NCBI RefSeq assembly: GCF_000350525.1
Contig: NZ_AOCN01000007.1
Span: forward strand, 1 to 64,000
DNA: 64,000 nt
Source: Leucobacter salsicius M1-8
GTDB lineage: Bacteria > Actinomycetota > Actinomycetes > Actinomycetales > Microbacteriaceae
Direction: 5' to 3'
Part shown: positions 27,407 to 35,738 of the stretch, piece after piece
Numbering within the stretch: position 1 is the first letter of the stretch
Layout: the number at the start of each line of letters is the position of its first letter
Program-made: the position numbers and the translations under genes
Notes under the pieces: generated by a model
Databases searched by the model: none
Told to the model about the DNA's origin: nothing
Seen by the model: only the letters and a program-made list of their open reading frames with translations

Positions 27407-27772
27407 CTAGTAGTACCTCCTGATCCGTACCCAATTTCCGCAGGGTTGAGTCGATCCGAGGCGCACCCCGCAGCACGGCGGCTGCGGCCGAGACTCCCAA
27501 TCTCGCTGGGCTGACTCGTAGGCGTTCATGTAGATTTCACAATCACAGCAGCAGGCCCCCATTGAGGCCAGTCGGACTTCGAGGGAGGTCGCACGGGGTG
27601 CGGTGAGGTCACGAAATGCTCGCGAGAAGCGGTGACTCCCGTCACAACCAAACGTGTTCAGTTGACGTAAGACGTAGCAAGCGAGGCATTCACCTGCATT
27701 GGGCTGGACCATTGCCGAAACAGTATCTTGAACAATCTGTTCGGCGACGTCGGCGATAGATGTTGTGTTCAT
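27407..27772 (-). CDS. DUF2695-family protein
   Basis: About 121 residues from the ATG at 27772 (MNTTSIADVAEQIVQ). The hallmark DUF2695 segment runs from ECLACYVLRQLNTFGCDGSH through RATSLEVRLASMGACCCDCE to GVRLGSTQPCGNW. Ten Cys suggest metal binding or disulfides. No membrane segment. Function unknown throughout the family. A longer open frame to 27829 lacks a credible start context. Confidence 0.72.
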   Translation of the reverse strand: MNTTSIADVAEQIVQDTVSAMVQPNAGECLACYVLRQLNTFGCDGSHRFSRAFRDLTAPRATSLEVRLASMGACCCDCEIYMNAYESAQRDWESRPQPPCCGVRLGSTQPCGNWVRIRRYY

Positions 27773-27853
27773 GCCGGTATGGTCACACGAGCCACCGACA
27801 TCGCCGGATCGAGCCCCGCTCGTATGCACCGGGGGGCTCCAGGTCCCTGGGAC

Positions 27854-28450
27854 TCAGCACTCCGCGCGCATGGACCAGTGTGGCGGGCCCTCGGCGGGCG
27901 TGGAGTGATGCACGACCTGAAATTGCATCCGCTCATACAGCGCCACGTTGCGCGCGTCCGAGGTCTCGAGGGTCACCGCAGTGGCCCCGGCCTCACCAGC
28001 CAGCTGGAGACCCCGCGCGATCAGAGCCGCGCCCACCCCGCGGCCGCGATGTACCCGACAAACGCCAATGGTTTCGAGACGCCACGCGTCACCGCTCGCG
28101 TCGTCGGGTTCGTTCGTCTCGCCCTGAGCGAGCCGCGGGAGGCGGTCGCCGTGCAGCGCGATGATGCGCTGCATCACCGCCGCATCGGGATCCGGCGCGT
28201 TTGGCGGCAGCAAGGCGATGACGCCCGCAAGATCCTCGGTCACCAGGACGACGCCGTGCGCGTGTGCGTGGCGCAGATAGAGCTCCTGCAGCTCGCGCAG
28301 GCGAGCTGAGTAGTCGTGCTCAGGGATCACCCAGCGCGTCCAGGCGTAATCGGCAAACGCCTCGGCCAGGGTGTCCGCGGCGCTGGCGAGGTCGTCGTGC
28401 CGGGCCCGGCGGATTGCTGCGGACTCCTGAACTGCCTGGTGCGTCGTCAT
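27854..28450 (-). CDS. GNAT-family N-acetyltransferase
   Basis: 198 residues with a GNAT fold: acetyl-CoA loop VHRGRGVGAALIARGLQLAGEAG (motif A V-x-x-x-x-RGxG, about 133-150) and the following TLETSDARNVALYERMQFQVV (motif B). The acceptor cannot be predicted. It is divergent from the tocopherol-cyclase-like gene (60 bases). Confidence 0.88.
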   Translation of the reverse strand: MTTHQAVQESAAIRRARHDDLASAADTLAEAFADYAWTRWVIPEHDYSARLRELQELYLRHAHAHGVVLVTEDLAGVIALLPPNAPDPDAAVMQRIIALHGDRLPRLAQGETNEPDDASGDAWRLETIGVCRVHRGRGVGAALIARGLQLAGEAGATAVTLETSDARNVALYERMQFQVVHHSTPAEGPPHWSMRAEC

Positions 28451-28510
28451 CGCACCAGCCTATGGCGATCCACGGCTCGACGAAGGCCATGCCCTGTGCT
28501 GTACTGAATC

Positions 28511-29569
28511 ATGGCATGGCTCAAGCAGTACCGCGCAACGGGGGCCGACCCCCTGTTCGGCCGCCCCACGCGAGCACATCACGGCGTCGCGATGGAGGGC
28601 TATTTCTGGCGCATCACTGACCCCGACACGGGACGCGTCATCATTGCACTCTGCGGTGCAAACGTGGGGCCCCAGGGCCCCTGGGCCACGATCGGGCTGG
28701 CCGCATGGCCCGCTGGGTTCCTGCGCGCTGAAGCGCGAGACGGAGCTTGGACTGATCCGGATCGGCTTGGCGTGCGAGGCGGCACCGGCGCTGGCACACA
28801 CACAGCCGCGTTCGCAGCAGATGCGCAGCGTCTTCGCGTCAACCTGGGCGACGACGCCCGCCTCGAAGCCGAGTTCCACGGCTTACGCCCCTGGCCGCAC
28901 CGCATGCTGGGCAGTTCGAGCGTCTTCCACATGGTGCCGGGCCTGAATCAGTATTGGCATCCGTGGCTGCTGGGTGGCAAGGCTTCCGGATCGGCCGTGC
29001 TGGGCGACACGGTTTGGGAATTTCGTGACGCCGACGTGTATGCCGAAAAGAATTGGGGCCGCGAGGGATTTCCCGAGTCCTGGTGGTGGGGGCAAGCGCA
29101 GGGATTTGAGGAGCCCGGCGCGTGTGTGGCCTTCGCTGGCGGAATCGTCACCGCTGGGCCAATGCGGCTGGAGGTCACGGCGCTCGTCGTGCAATTGCCC
29201 GATGGCAAGGTCGTGCGATTGGGAAATCCGGTGGTGAGCCCCGTGCGGACTCATACTTCGGACGAACGCTGGTCGCTGTCGGGGCGCGGCTATGGGTGGC
29301 GCATCGAGGTCGAGGCGTCGGCACCCATGGATCAGGCGTTTGTGTTGCCCGTGCCGTTACCGAGCGAACACCGCAATGTGGCCGGCGATCTGGAGCATCT
29401 CGCCGGTGACCTCACCGTGCGCGTGCATCGGTTCGGGCGGCACGTGTGGACCGGTCACACCTCGCTCGCTGCCCTCGAACATGGGGGTCTTGACCGGGCC
29501 CGAGCCGAGCTGCGTCGTCGCGGGCTCGACGAGGGGTTATCGTCGGCGCCGCCGGTCAAAGAGGACTAG
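28511..29569 (+). CDS. Tocopherol cyclase-like protein
   Basis: 352 residues without a signal peptide. EGYFWRITDPDTGRVIIALC near the N-terminus, WPHRMLGSSSVFHMVPGLNQYWHP (split) and AEKNWGREGFPESWWWGQAQ are the conserved Trp-rich blocks of the tocopherol cyclase family (PF14249-like). In plants and cyanobacteria this fold closes the chromanol ring; actinobacteria do not make tocopherol, so a role on another prenylated or lipid substrate is more likely. It is flanked by a GNAT gene and a broken CrtA-like gene. No prenyltransferase is nearby. Confidence 0.75.
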   Translation: MAWLKQYRATGADPLFGRPTRAHHGVAMEGYFWRITDPDTGRVIIALCGANVGPQGPWATIGLAAWPAGFLRAEARDGAWTDPDRLGVRGGTGAGTHTAAFAADAQRLRVNLGDDARLEAEFHGLRPWPHRMLGSSSVFHMVPGLNQYWHPWLLGGKASGSAVLGDTVWEFRDADVYAEKNWGREGFPESWWWGQAQGFEEPGACVAFAGGIVTAGPMRLEVTALVVQLPDGKVVRLGNPVVSPVRTHTSDERWSLSGRGYGWRIEVEASAPMDQAFVLPVPLPSEHRNVAGDLEHLAGDLTVRVHRFGRHVWTGHTSLAALEHGGLDRARAELRRRGLDEGLSSAPPVKED

Positions 29570-29663
29570 CAGGCGGAACGCACGCTCCCAGGCGAGGGCC
29601 GAGATTGTTCAACGCGAACGCCTGCGACCTTTGTTGCGCTCAAGGACACGACCGCAGACATAA

Positions 29664-30357
29664 CTAAGGCCACGGAATGTAGTGAGAATGACCGTTCCAC
29701 GAGCCGTGCTCTGACAGTGGCCTGAATCGCAACGTCGTAAACTCGTGGTGAAAATCTCGACGTTCGCGCTCGGTCATCGCTTCAGTATGACGACGAGCAG
29801 ATGCTCCATCGTCATTGCCAAAGACCATGCCTGTCATCGCTCGAGTACTGGTCCAGATCGAAAACGTCGACACCGTCCTTGGCAAACGGATGGCCGCCAT
29901 GGCCAGCGTTGCCTCCGGATGGTCACGAATCTGGCATTCGACTGGGCGACCCCACCGTATGAATCGAGGCAGTTCGAACAGGCGCATTCGAGCCAATGTC
30001 ACCGCGACCACAGGTTCCTCCTGTCGCATTCGCTCCCCCACGTTGGGCAATTGGGAGAATTCACGCACTTCTCCCCAGCGGCGCAGAAACTCGAGCCTGA
30101 CATGCCAGCCTGCACTCAATTTGCGACCGAACGGGTGCTCGGCGAGAAAATCAACAAGCGCTGATTCGTCTTCCCACTCTGCGAAGACGGCAATCCGCCG
30201 CAATTGCATCCGGTGAGGGGGAAACGATCGCCGCTCCCAACTCCATCCCGGCGAGCACTTCAATGTGGCGAAGCCCGGGATACTTCGGAGACCGCAGGAG
30301 CCCACCTATTGCCATACGCAGAGGCATGTGAGCCAAATGGAATGAGTAGAAAGTCAT
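29664..30357 (-). pseudogene. CrtA-like (spheroidene monooxygenase-like) protein, frameshifted
   Basis: Two overlapping frames together give one protein. The ATG at 30357 starts MTFYSFHLAHMPLRM..GGLLRSPKYPGLRHIEVLAG, and the +1 frame supplies RIAVFAEWEDESALVDFLAE through TFSIWTSTRAMTGMVFG and FTTLRFRPLSEHGSW. Together they resemble CrtA-like, dimeric alpha/beta-barrel monooxygenases of actinobacteria. The shift sits at a run of five C on the minus strand (30217-30221); four C would restore VSPHRMQLRRIAV. A homopolymer indel is either a sequencing error or a true inactivation. Repaired length is about 230 residues. Substrate unknown. Confidence 0.65.
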
Positions 30358-30683
30358 CTATGGTTGCTCTCACTCATTGTCTTCATCTCCTGATTTTCGT
30401 AGCGGCGCTACGCATGCGTCAATTGAACAGGAGCCACCTCGCACACGGTAGTCGCGCAAGATCAGCCCTTCCCGAAAGCTATCAAACCAGTACGGCCCGG
30501 GTTCCGGGCACCTCCAAGATGCTGAATGCGCGCGAACGAGGCTCCGGCGTATCATCGGGCTATGAGTGACACCGACCCGGTCACTACCATTACCGGGCGC
30601 CACGGGGTGCTGATCGAGAACGATCTCGCTCGTCGTCACAATCATTGTCGTGATGTTGATCCACTAAGTGAACGGGGCTCGGC
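30358..30683. other. 326-base intergenic region, no convincing gene
   Basis: Lies between the CrtA-like gene and the hydrolase-fold gene. A short plus-strand frame from 30562 (MSDTDPVTTITGRHGV) has no SD and no recognisable domain, and a 91-codon minus-strand frame lacks coding character. The region probably holds the divergent promoters and perhaps a gene remnant; I see no tRNA or strong hairpin. Confidence 0.4.
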
Positions 30684-31526
30684 ATGGCATCTCACGAGAC
30701 GAACGGCGTGACACTCGGGGTCGAGTACTTCGGCGACGAGACCGCGCCGCCGGTTATGTGCGTAGGAGGAACGACCATGCTCTCCTGGCCAGACGCGCTC
30801 TGCGAGCACCTCGCGCGCGGCGGTCGGCACGTCGTTCGTTATGATCTGCGCGATTCCGGCGAGTCGACCACCGGCGACCCTATGAAGCCGACGTGCACGC
30901 TGCGCGACCTGGCATCCGATGCCGCAGCTCTTGCTCGAGAATTCAGCAGCCGCAGCGTTCATCTAGAGGGAATTGGAGTCGGAGGGATGGTGGCTCAAGT
31001 TGCCGCGCTTGATCACCCTGAGGTGTTCTCGGCGCTCACCCTGATCGGAACGCGCCCCGTCGCACCGGGCCCGGTCGACGACGACGACCTACCCGACCAC
31101 GATGAAGCGACGATGGGCCGCCTGTTCTCGCGGACGGCCCCCGCCTGGGCCGATCGTGACGCCGTCACGGAGTACATGGCTGCCGGTGCGAGCATTCTCG
31201 GCAACGATCCCAGCGCGGCGAGAGCGGTCACCGCACGCACCTGGGACCGCACCCCAAGCGCATCGCCCGCTATCCACATGGCTAATCAGTTAGGGACTAT
31301 GTTCTCCAGACTCGATTGCGAGCCGCGCTGGCGGGAGCGCCTCAGCTCACTCGCGATGCCCACGCTGGTCGTACATGGTCGTCGAGACCCGTTCTTTCCA
31401 CTCGGCAACGGTGAGGCACTTGCCCGGCAGATCCCTGGCGCACGGCTCCTTGTACTCGATGACGCCTCAACAGCAATTCCCGACTCGGCTGCCGGCGACG
31501 TCGCGGACGCCATGTTGGAGCTGTGA
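30684..31526 (+). CDS. Alpha/beta-hydrolase-fold protein lacking the catalytic Ser and His
   Basis: 280 residues with the fold of haloperoxidase/3-oxoadipate lactonase-like hydrolases: RYDLRDSGESTTGDP, cap region and LVVHGRRDPFFPLGNGEALA with the acid residue. The nucleophile elbow reads HLEGIGVGGMVAQ, where relatives have G-x-S-x-G-G, so Ser is replaced by Gly. The region where the catalytic His is expected reads LDDASTAIPDSAA in place of a GH-E/T-P motif. It probably binds a ligand or partner rather than hydrolysing. The ATG at 30684 has only a weak SD. Confidence 0.8.
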   Translation: MASHETNGVTLGVEYFGDETAPPVMCVGGTTMLSWPDALCEHLARGGRHVVRYDLRDSGESTTGDPMKPTCTLRDLASDAAALAREFSSRSVHLEGIGVGGMVAQVAALDHPEVFSALTLIGTRPVAPGPVDDDDLPDHDEATMGRLFSRTAPAWADRDAVTEYMAAGASILGNDPSAARAVTARTWDRTPSASPAIHMANQLGTMFSRLDCEPRWRERLSSLAMPTLVVHGRRDPFFPLGNGEALARQIPGARLLVLDDASTAIPDSAAGDVADAMLEL

Positions 31527-31629
31527 AATCGGAAGTTCCCGTTAGGCACCGCTGAACTCGGTATCGACTCGGGTCACAATGTCTCAGCGAGCACCTATTT
31601 CTCGTTGCAGGAGAGCCAGACCCACAAGC

Positions 31630-31661
31630 AAAACACCCCTCCACCAAATCGTGAAGGGGTG
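31630..31661 (-). terminator. Rho-independent terminator of ychF
   Basis: On the minus strand CACCCCT...AGGGGTG arms (31655-31661 with 31634-31640) are followed by a short T-tract (31630-31633), 19 bases past the ychF stop. Confidence 0.7.
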
Positions 31662-31679
31662 CTGCAATCGATCAACGTC

Positions 31680-32753
31680 CTAGACGTTAAACCGCCACTC
31701 GCAGACGTCGCCGTCCTGCATGATGTATTCCTTGCCTTCCATGCGGGCCTTGCCCTTGGCACGAGCCTCAGCCACCGATCCGGTCTCGACCAGGTCTTCG
31801 AACGAGATGATCTCGCCCTTAATGAAGCCCTTTTCGAAGTCGGTGTGGATCGCGCCGGCGGCCTGCGGGGCGGTTGCACCCTTCGGGATCGTCCAGGCGC
31901 GAGCCTCCTTGGGGCCTGCGGTGAGGTACGTCTGCAGGCCAAGCGTGTCGAAGCCCACGCGCGCGAGCTGGCTGATGCCGCTCTCTTCCTGACCGATCGA
32001 TGCGAGCATCTCGGCGGCGTCTTCCTCATCAAGCTCGATGAGCTCGCTTTCGATCTTGGCGTCCAGGAAGATCGCCTTTGCGGGCGCTACGAGGGCAGCA
32101 AGCTCCTCGAGGCGCGCGGAATCCTGGAGCACATCCTCGTCGACGTTGAAGACGTAGAGGAACGGCTTAGCAGTCAGCAGGCCGAGCTCGCTGATCTCCG
32201 TGAGGTCGATGTCGGTCTGCGACAGCAGCTTGCCCTCATCGAGCGCGGCGCGTGCAGCCTTCGCGGTCGCGACGACCGACGCATCGATCTTGCGGTTCTT
32301 GAGCTCCTTCTCAAAGCGCACGAGGGCCTTGTCGAGGGTCTGCATGTCGGCGATGATCAGCTCGGTGTTGATCGTCTCCATGTCGCTCGCGGGGTTCACG
32401 TCACCGTCGACGTGAATGACGTCGGGGTCTGAGAAGCCGCGCACGACCTGAGCGATGGCGTCGGCCTCGCGAATGTTGGCGAGGAACTGGTTGCCGAGCC
32501 CCTCACCCTCGCTCGCGCCGCGCACGATGCCGGCGATGTCGACGAAGCTGACGGGTGCGGGCAGCAGGCGCTCCGAACCGAAGATCTCAGCGAGCTTGTT
32601 GAGCCGGGGGTCAGGTAGGTTGACGACGCCAACGTTCGGCTCGATCGTGGCGAACGGATAGTTCGCTGCGAGCGCGTCGTTGTGCGTAAGAGCATTGAAC
32701 AGGGTCGACTTGCCAACGTTGGGCAGTCCCACGATTCCGATAGTTAGAGCCAC
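31680..32753 (-). CDS. ychF: Redox-regulated ATPase YchF (Obg-like)
   Basis: 357 residues. The G domain has GIVGLPNVGKSTLFNALT (P-loop, residues 5-20), GSERLLPAPVSFVDIAGIVRGASEGEG (switch II, DIAG) and the NVDED motif in place of the canonical NKxD, which is the YchF signature giving ATP preference. A coiled-coil insertion lies at about 130-200 and a C-terminal TGS domain ends MQDGDVCEWRFNV. It is a conserved ribosome-linked stress protein. The ATG at 32753 is immediately before the P-loop. Monocistronic with its own terminator. Confidence 0.97.
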   Translation of the reverse strand: MALTIGIVGLPNVGKSTLFNALTHNDALAANYPFATIEPNVGVVNLPDPRLNKLAEIFGSERLLPAPVSFVDIAGIVRGASEGEGLGNQFLANIREADAIAQVVRGFSDPDVIHVDGDVNPASDMETINTELIIADMQTLDKALVRFEKELKNRKIDASVVATAKAARAALDEGKLLSQTDIDLTEISELGLLTAKPFLYVFNVDEDVLQDSARLEELAALVAPAKAIFLDAKIESELIELDEEDAAEMLASIGQEESGISQLARVGFDTLGLQTYLTAGPKEARAWTIPKGATAPQAAGAIHTDFEKGFIKGEIISFEDLVETGSVAEARAKGKARMEGKEYIMQDGDVCEWRFNV

Positions 32754-32850
32754 GAGGGATCATTCTACCTTCCCACGCCCGAGAGCGGGCGCCGGAAGGC
32801 ATTTGGGCCGTTTGAGCCGTCAGATCGCAGCCCGGGCGCGCTGATCCGGA

Positions 32851-33273
32851 TCATCCCGCTGGTGGCCAGATCCCAATCACGAAGCAGAGCACCACGATCG
32901 TGACGAGTTCATGCGCACAGTTCATAACGGTGAGCGCAGGCGGGCGCCCTTCAAACGCGTCGTGCGTGATGAACCGGGCGGCAGTGAGTCCTGCCCAGAG
33001 CAACACTCCGGTGAGCAGCGCCGCGACAAGAAACGAACCTCCGTAGAAGGCGTAGGCGATCCAAATCGCGCCAGCGAGCACCCACGATGTGATGAAGCTC
33101 ACGACGAGCGTCACGAGGATTGGGCCGACGGCAGACGCACCGCTTCCCGGTGACACTTTCGCGAGGCGCATCCATGCGTTGCCGAACACCTTTGGCGTAT
33201 ACCAAATTGCGCCGACAATCATTGTTGATAGCGTCGCCACGGCGACCGCCCAATAGTTAATCTCGGGAATCAT
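32851..33273 (-). CDS. DUF1761-family membrane protein
   Basis: About 140 residues from the ATG at 33273 (MIPEINYWAVAVATLSTMIV). It has four TMs and the DUF1761 signature VGAIWYTPKVFGNAWMRL after TM1. Two hydrophobic helices follow, then FITHDAFEGRPPALTVMNCA. Function unknown. Residues before the chosen ATG (to 33312) are basic and unlikely. Divergent from the exonuclease gene. Confidence 0.85.
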   Translation of the reverse strand: MIPEINYWAVAVATLSTMIVGAIWYTPKVFGNAWMRLAKVSPGSGASAVGPILVTLVVSFITSWVLAGAIWIAYAFYGGSFLVAALLTGVLLWAGLTAARFITHDAFEGRPPALTVMNCAHELVTIVVLCFVIGIWPPAG

Positions 33274-33424
33274 GAGTACGCTCCTTCGCGTCTGGATCCA
33301 ACGCCGGTACAAATGCGGATGTAGTTAGTGTTACACCGAACCACCGACGTGGGTAGATCTCATCTCCTGGACATTTCGGTATCCCTTGGAGCTGGGTGTC
33401 GGTTCTGTATGGCACGCTGGAGCT

Positions 33425-34009
33425 GTGCCCGTAGACTTCACCGCCATCGATTTCGAGACCGCCAATGGACACGCTTCTTCAGCGTGCTCGGTAGGGCTGG
33501 TGCGGGTGCGCGACGGGCAGGTGGTCGAGCGCGCTGACTGGCTCATCAAGCCGCCCGCCTCGCACGCCGAGTTTCAGCACTTCAACATCAAGATCCACGG
33601 CATCACCCCCGCGATGGTCGAGCACGCCCGCGAGTGGGCTGAACAATTGGACGACCTGCGCGACTTCCTGGGCGACGATGTCGCAGTGGCCCACAATGCC
33701 AGCTTCGACATGGGTGTGATCCGTTCGGCCTGTGCCGAGACCATCACGCCCATCCCCAAGCTGCGCTATCTCTGCAGCGTGCAGGTCTCGCGCAAGACGT
33801 ACGATATTCCGTCGCACCGCCTCCCTTTGGCCGCCGCGGCCGCCGGATACGGCGAGTTCGCACACCACAATGCGAGCGCCGACGCCGAGGCCTGCGCCGC
33901 AATCGTGATCGACGCGGCCAGACGCCACGGTGCCGCGAACATCGCTGAACTCGTGAAGGCCACGGGCGTCAAGCTCCACGCGCTCAAGGCGATCCCGCTC
34001 AAGCTGTAG
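33425..34009 (+). CDS. DEDD-type 3'-5' exonuclease (DnaQ/epsilon-like)
   Basis: About 194 residues from the GTG at 33425 (VPVDFTAIDFETANGHASS). DxE in AIDFETANG (ExoI motif), VAHNASFDMGVIRSAC (ExoII) and HHNASADAEACAAIVI (ExoIII, H...D) complete the DEDDh active site. It is a stand-alone exonuclease of the kind related to DNA polymerase III epsilon, without a C-terminal BRCT or helicase domain. A start at 33386 is open but adds an Arg-free, hydrophobic tail and lacks support. Confidence 0.9.
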   Translation: MPVDFTAIDFETANGHASSACSVGLVRVRDGQVVERADWLIKPPASHAEFQHFNIKIHGITPAMVEHAREWAEQLDDLRDFLGDDVAVAHNASFDMGVIRSACAETITPIPKLRYLCSVQVSRKTYDIPSHRLPLAAAAAGYGEFAHHNASADAEACAAIVIDAARRHGAANIAELVKATGVKLHALKAIPLKL

Positions 34010-34105
34010 CCTCGCTGCGCTGCCTAGATCCGGTACATTCAAGCGCCGGATCAGGGAGTTTTCATACTCGCGGCCATCGTCTCGAAGCGTTGCCACCGGC
34101 CCCTG

Positions 34106-34125
34106 CCACCGACCGTTGTCGGTGG
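34106..34125 (+). other. Perfect hairpin upstream of rmuC
   Basis: CCACCGAC, loop CGTT, GTCGGTGG: an 8-bp perfect stem 48 bases before the rmuC ATG. It may be an operator or a leader hairpin; no further support. Confidence 0.35.
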
Positions 34126-34172
34126 TCGCCGATAGCGTTGACGCGACATCAATTCGAAAGGCCGGGACTCCT

Positions 34173-35627
34173 ATGAATGCCCTCGTCATCACCCTGCTCG
34201 CGGTCAACGCGCTGCTCCTGATTGCCCTGCTGGTGATCGTTATCGTGCGCACGAAACATGGAGCAGCTGGCACGTTTGCGGGCCCCAGTTCGCTTGGCCC
34301 CGAGCTACGCCAGGAGTTTGGTGGGCTTCGAGGAGAACTCGGCCAGGCCATGGCGACCGGGCAGCAGCAGCTGGATGCCCGGTTGCATGCCGTCGCCACG
34401 TCACAGGCCGAGGAGCTCGCGCGCGACCGTGAAGCCCGCGCCAACGCGAGCTTCGAGCAACGCGAACTCATTGAGCGCTCACTCGCCGGGCTAAACGACC
34501 GGATGCATGCATCGTCACAGGCGACCATGCAGGCGCAGATGGAGTTCATGCGCTCCATCGAGGCCCGCTTCGAGAAGATGCAGCTCGGCCAGCGCGAGGA
34601 ACTCGACAAGCTGCGCCTCACACTGGGCGGGGAGCTCGAGAAGCTCCGTCAGGGCAACGAAGCCAAGCTCGAGAAAATGCGGGAGACCGTCGACGAAAAG
34701 CTGCAGGGCACGCTCGAGAAGCGCCTGGGCGAGTCGTTCAAGCTGGTGAGCGACCGGCTCGAGCAGGTGCAGAAGGGTCTCGGCGAGATGCAGACGCTTG
34801 CCTCAGACGTGGGCGGGCTCAAGCGCGTGCTCACAAACGTGAAGAGCCGCGGCAGCTGGGGAGAGGTGCAGCTTGCACGTCAGCTCGAAGACATGCTTAC
34901 CCCAGAGCAGTATCAGGAAAACGTGGCCGTGCGCCCCGACTCAGCCGAGCGCGTCGAGTTCGCGGTCAAGCTGCCGGGCCGCGACGACAACAACGTGCCC
35001 GTGTGGCTGCCGATCGACTCGAAGTTTCCGCAGGAGGACTACGAGCGACTCTTGGACTCGCAGGAGACCGGCGATAAGGAAGCGATCGAGGCCGCGGGAC
35101 GCACCGTCGAGAAGGTCATTCTGGCCCAGGCGAAGCTGATCCACGACAAGTACATCCACCCGCCGTTCTCCACCGACTTCGCCATCATGTACCTGCCGAC
35201 AGAGGGGCTCTTCGCCGAGGCCATCCGTCGACCCGGCCTCGCCAGCAAGCTCCAGCTCGACTATCAGGTCACGATCGCCGGCCCCACAGTACTCATGTCG
35301 CTCCTCAACAGTCTCCAGCTCGGGTTTCGCACGCTCGCAATCGAGCAGCGAAGCTCTGAAGTGTGGAAGGTGCTGGGCGCGGCCAAGGCCGAGTTCCAGA
35401 AGTATGGTCAGGTCTGGGACAAGCTCGAGAAGCAGCTGGCCACCGCCCAAAACACGGTGCAGCAGGCGGGCGTGCGCACCCGCGCCGTCGAGCGTTCGTT
35501 GCGCCAGGTGGAGACACTCGAGGTCGCGATACTTGAGGACGCGCCTTCCGAGGTAGAGGTGTCGGAACCGTCACTCGGCCAGTCGTCGCTCGGGTTCGAT
35601 GAGCTGTTCGAGGCCAAGAACGCATAG
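34173..35627 (+). CDS. rmuC: DNA recombination protein RmuC
   Basis: About 484 residues from the ATG at 34173 (MNALVITLLAVNALLLIALL). An N-terminal TM (about 3-25) precedes a long coiled coil (about 40-190: KMRETVDEKLQGTLEKRLGESFK) and the RmuC domain (about 200-430: RGSWGEVQLARQLEDML, FAVKLPGRDDNNVPVWLPID, PPFSTDFAIMYLPTEGLFAE). RmuC restrains DNA inversions at short repeats and is nuclease-like. A start 19 codons upstream is open but poorly placed. Convergent with glpX across a perfect palindrome. Confidence 0.95.
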   Translation: MNALVITLLAVNALLLIALLVIVIVRTKHGAAGTFAGPSSLGPELRQEFGGLRGELGQAMATGQQQLDARLHAVATSQAEELARDREARANASFEQRELIERSLAGLNDRMHASSQATMQAQMEFMRSIEARFEKMQLGQREELDKLRLTLGGELEKLRQGNEAKLEKMRETVDEKLQGTLEKRLGESFKLVSDRLEQVQKGLGEMQTLASDVGGLKRVLTNVKSRGSWGEVQLARQLEDMLTPEQYQENVAVRPDSAERVEFAVKLPGRDDNNVPVWLPIDSKFPQEDYERLLDSQETGDKEAIEAAGRTVEKVILAQAKLIHDKYIHPPFSTDFAIMYLPTEGLFAEAIRRPGLASKLQLDYQVTIAGPTVLMSLLNSLQLGFRTLAIEQRSSEVWKVLGAAKAEFQKYGQVWDKLEKQLATAQNTVQQAGVRTRAVERSLRQVETLEVAILEDAPSEVEVSEPSLGQSSLGFDELFEAKNA

Positions 35628-35659
35628 CCGCATCCGAGGTATTCGCTTCGACCCCCAGA

Positions 35660-35705
35660 AACACTTCACCCCCGGTGCTCGATCGAGCACCGGGGGTGAA
35701 GTGTT
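35660..35705. terminator. 46-base perfect palindrome between rmuC and glpX
   Basis: Twenty-three bases from 35660 are exactly repeated in inverse from 35683 to 35705 with no spacer (central CTCGATCGAG). It sits between two convergent genes, 33 bases from each stop, so it likely terminates both transcripts as a U-poor hairpin. Confidence 0.75.
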
Positions 35706-35738
35706 GGTACGGCTAGTGCCGCGGGGCATACGCCGAAA

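Noticed and set aside
30562-30711. Small plus-strand gene beginning MSDTDPVTTITG
   Set aside because: No SD, overlaps the start of the next gene in another frame, no recognisable domain.
32762-32850. Possible small gene between ychF and the DUF1761 gene
   Set aside because: Too short and no start with SD; treated as spacer.
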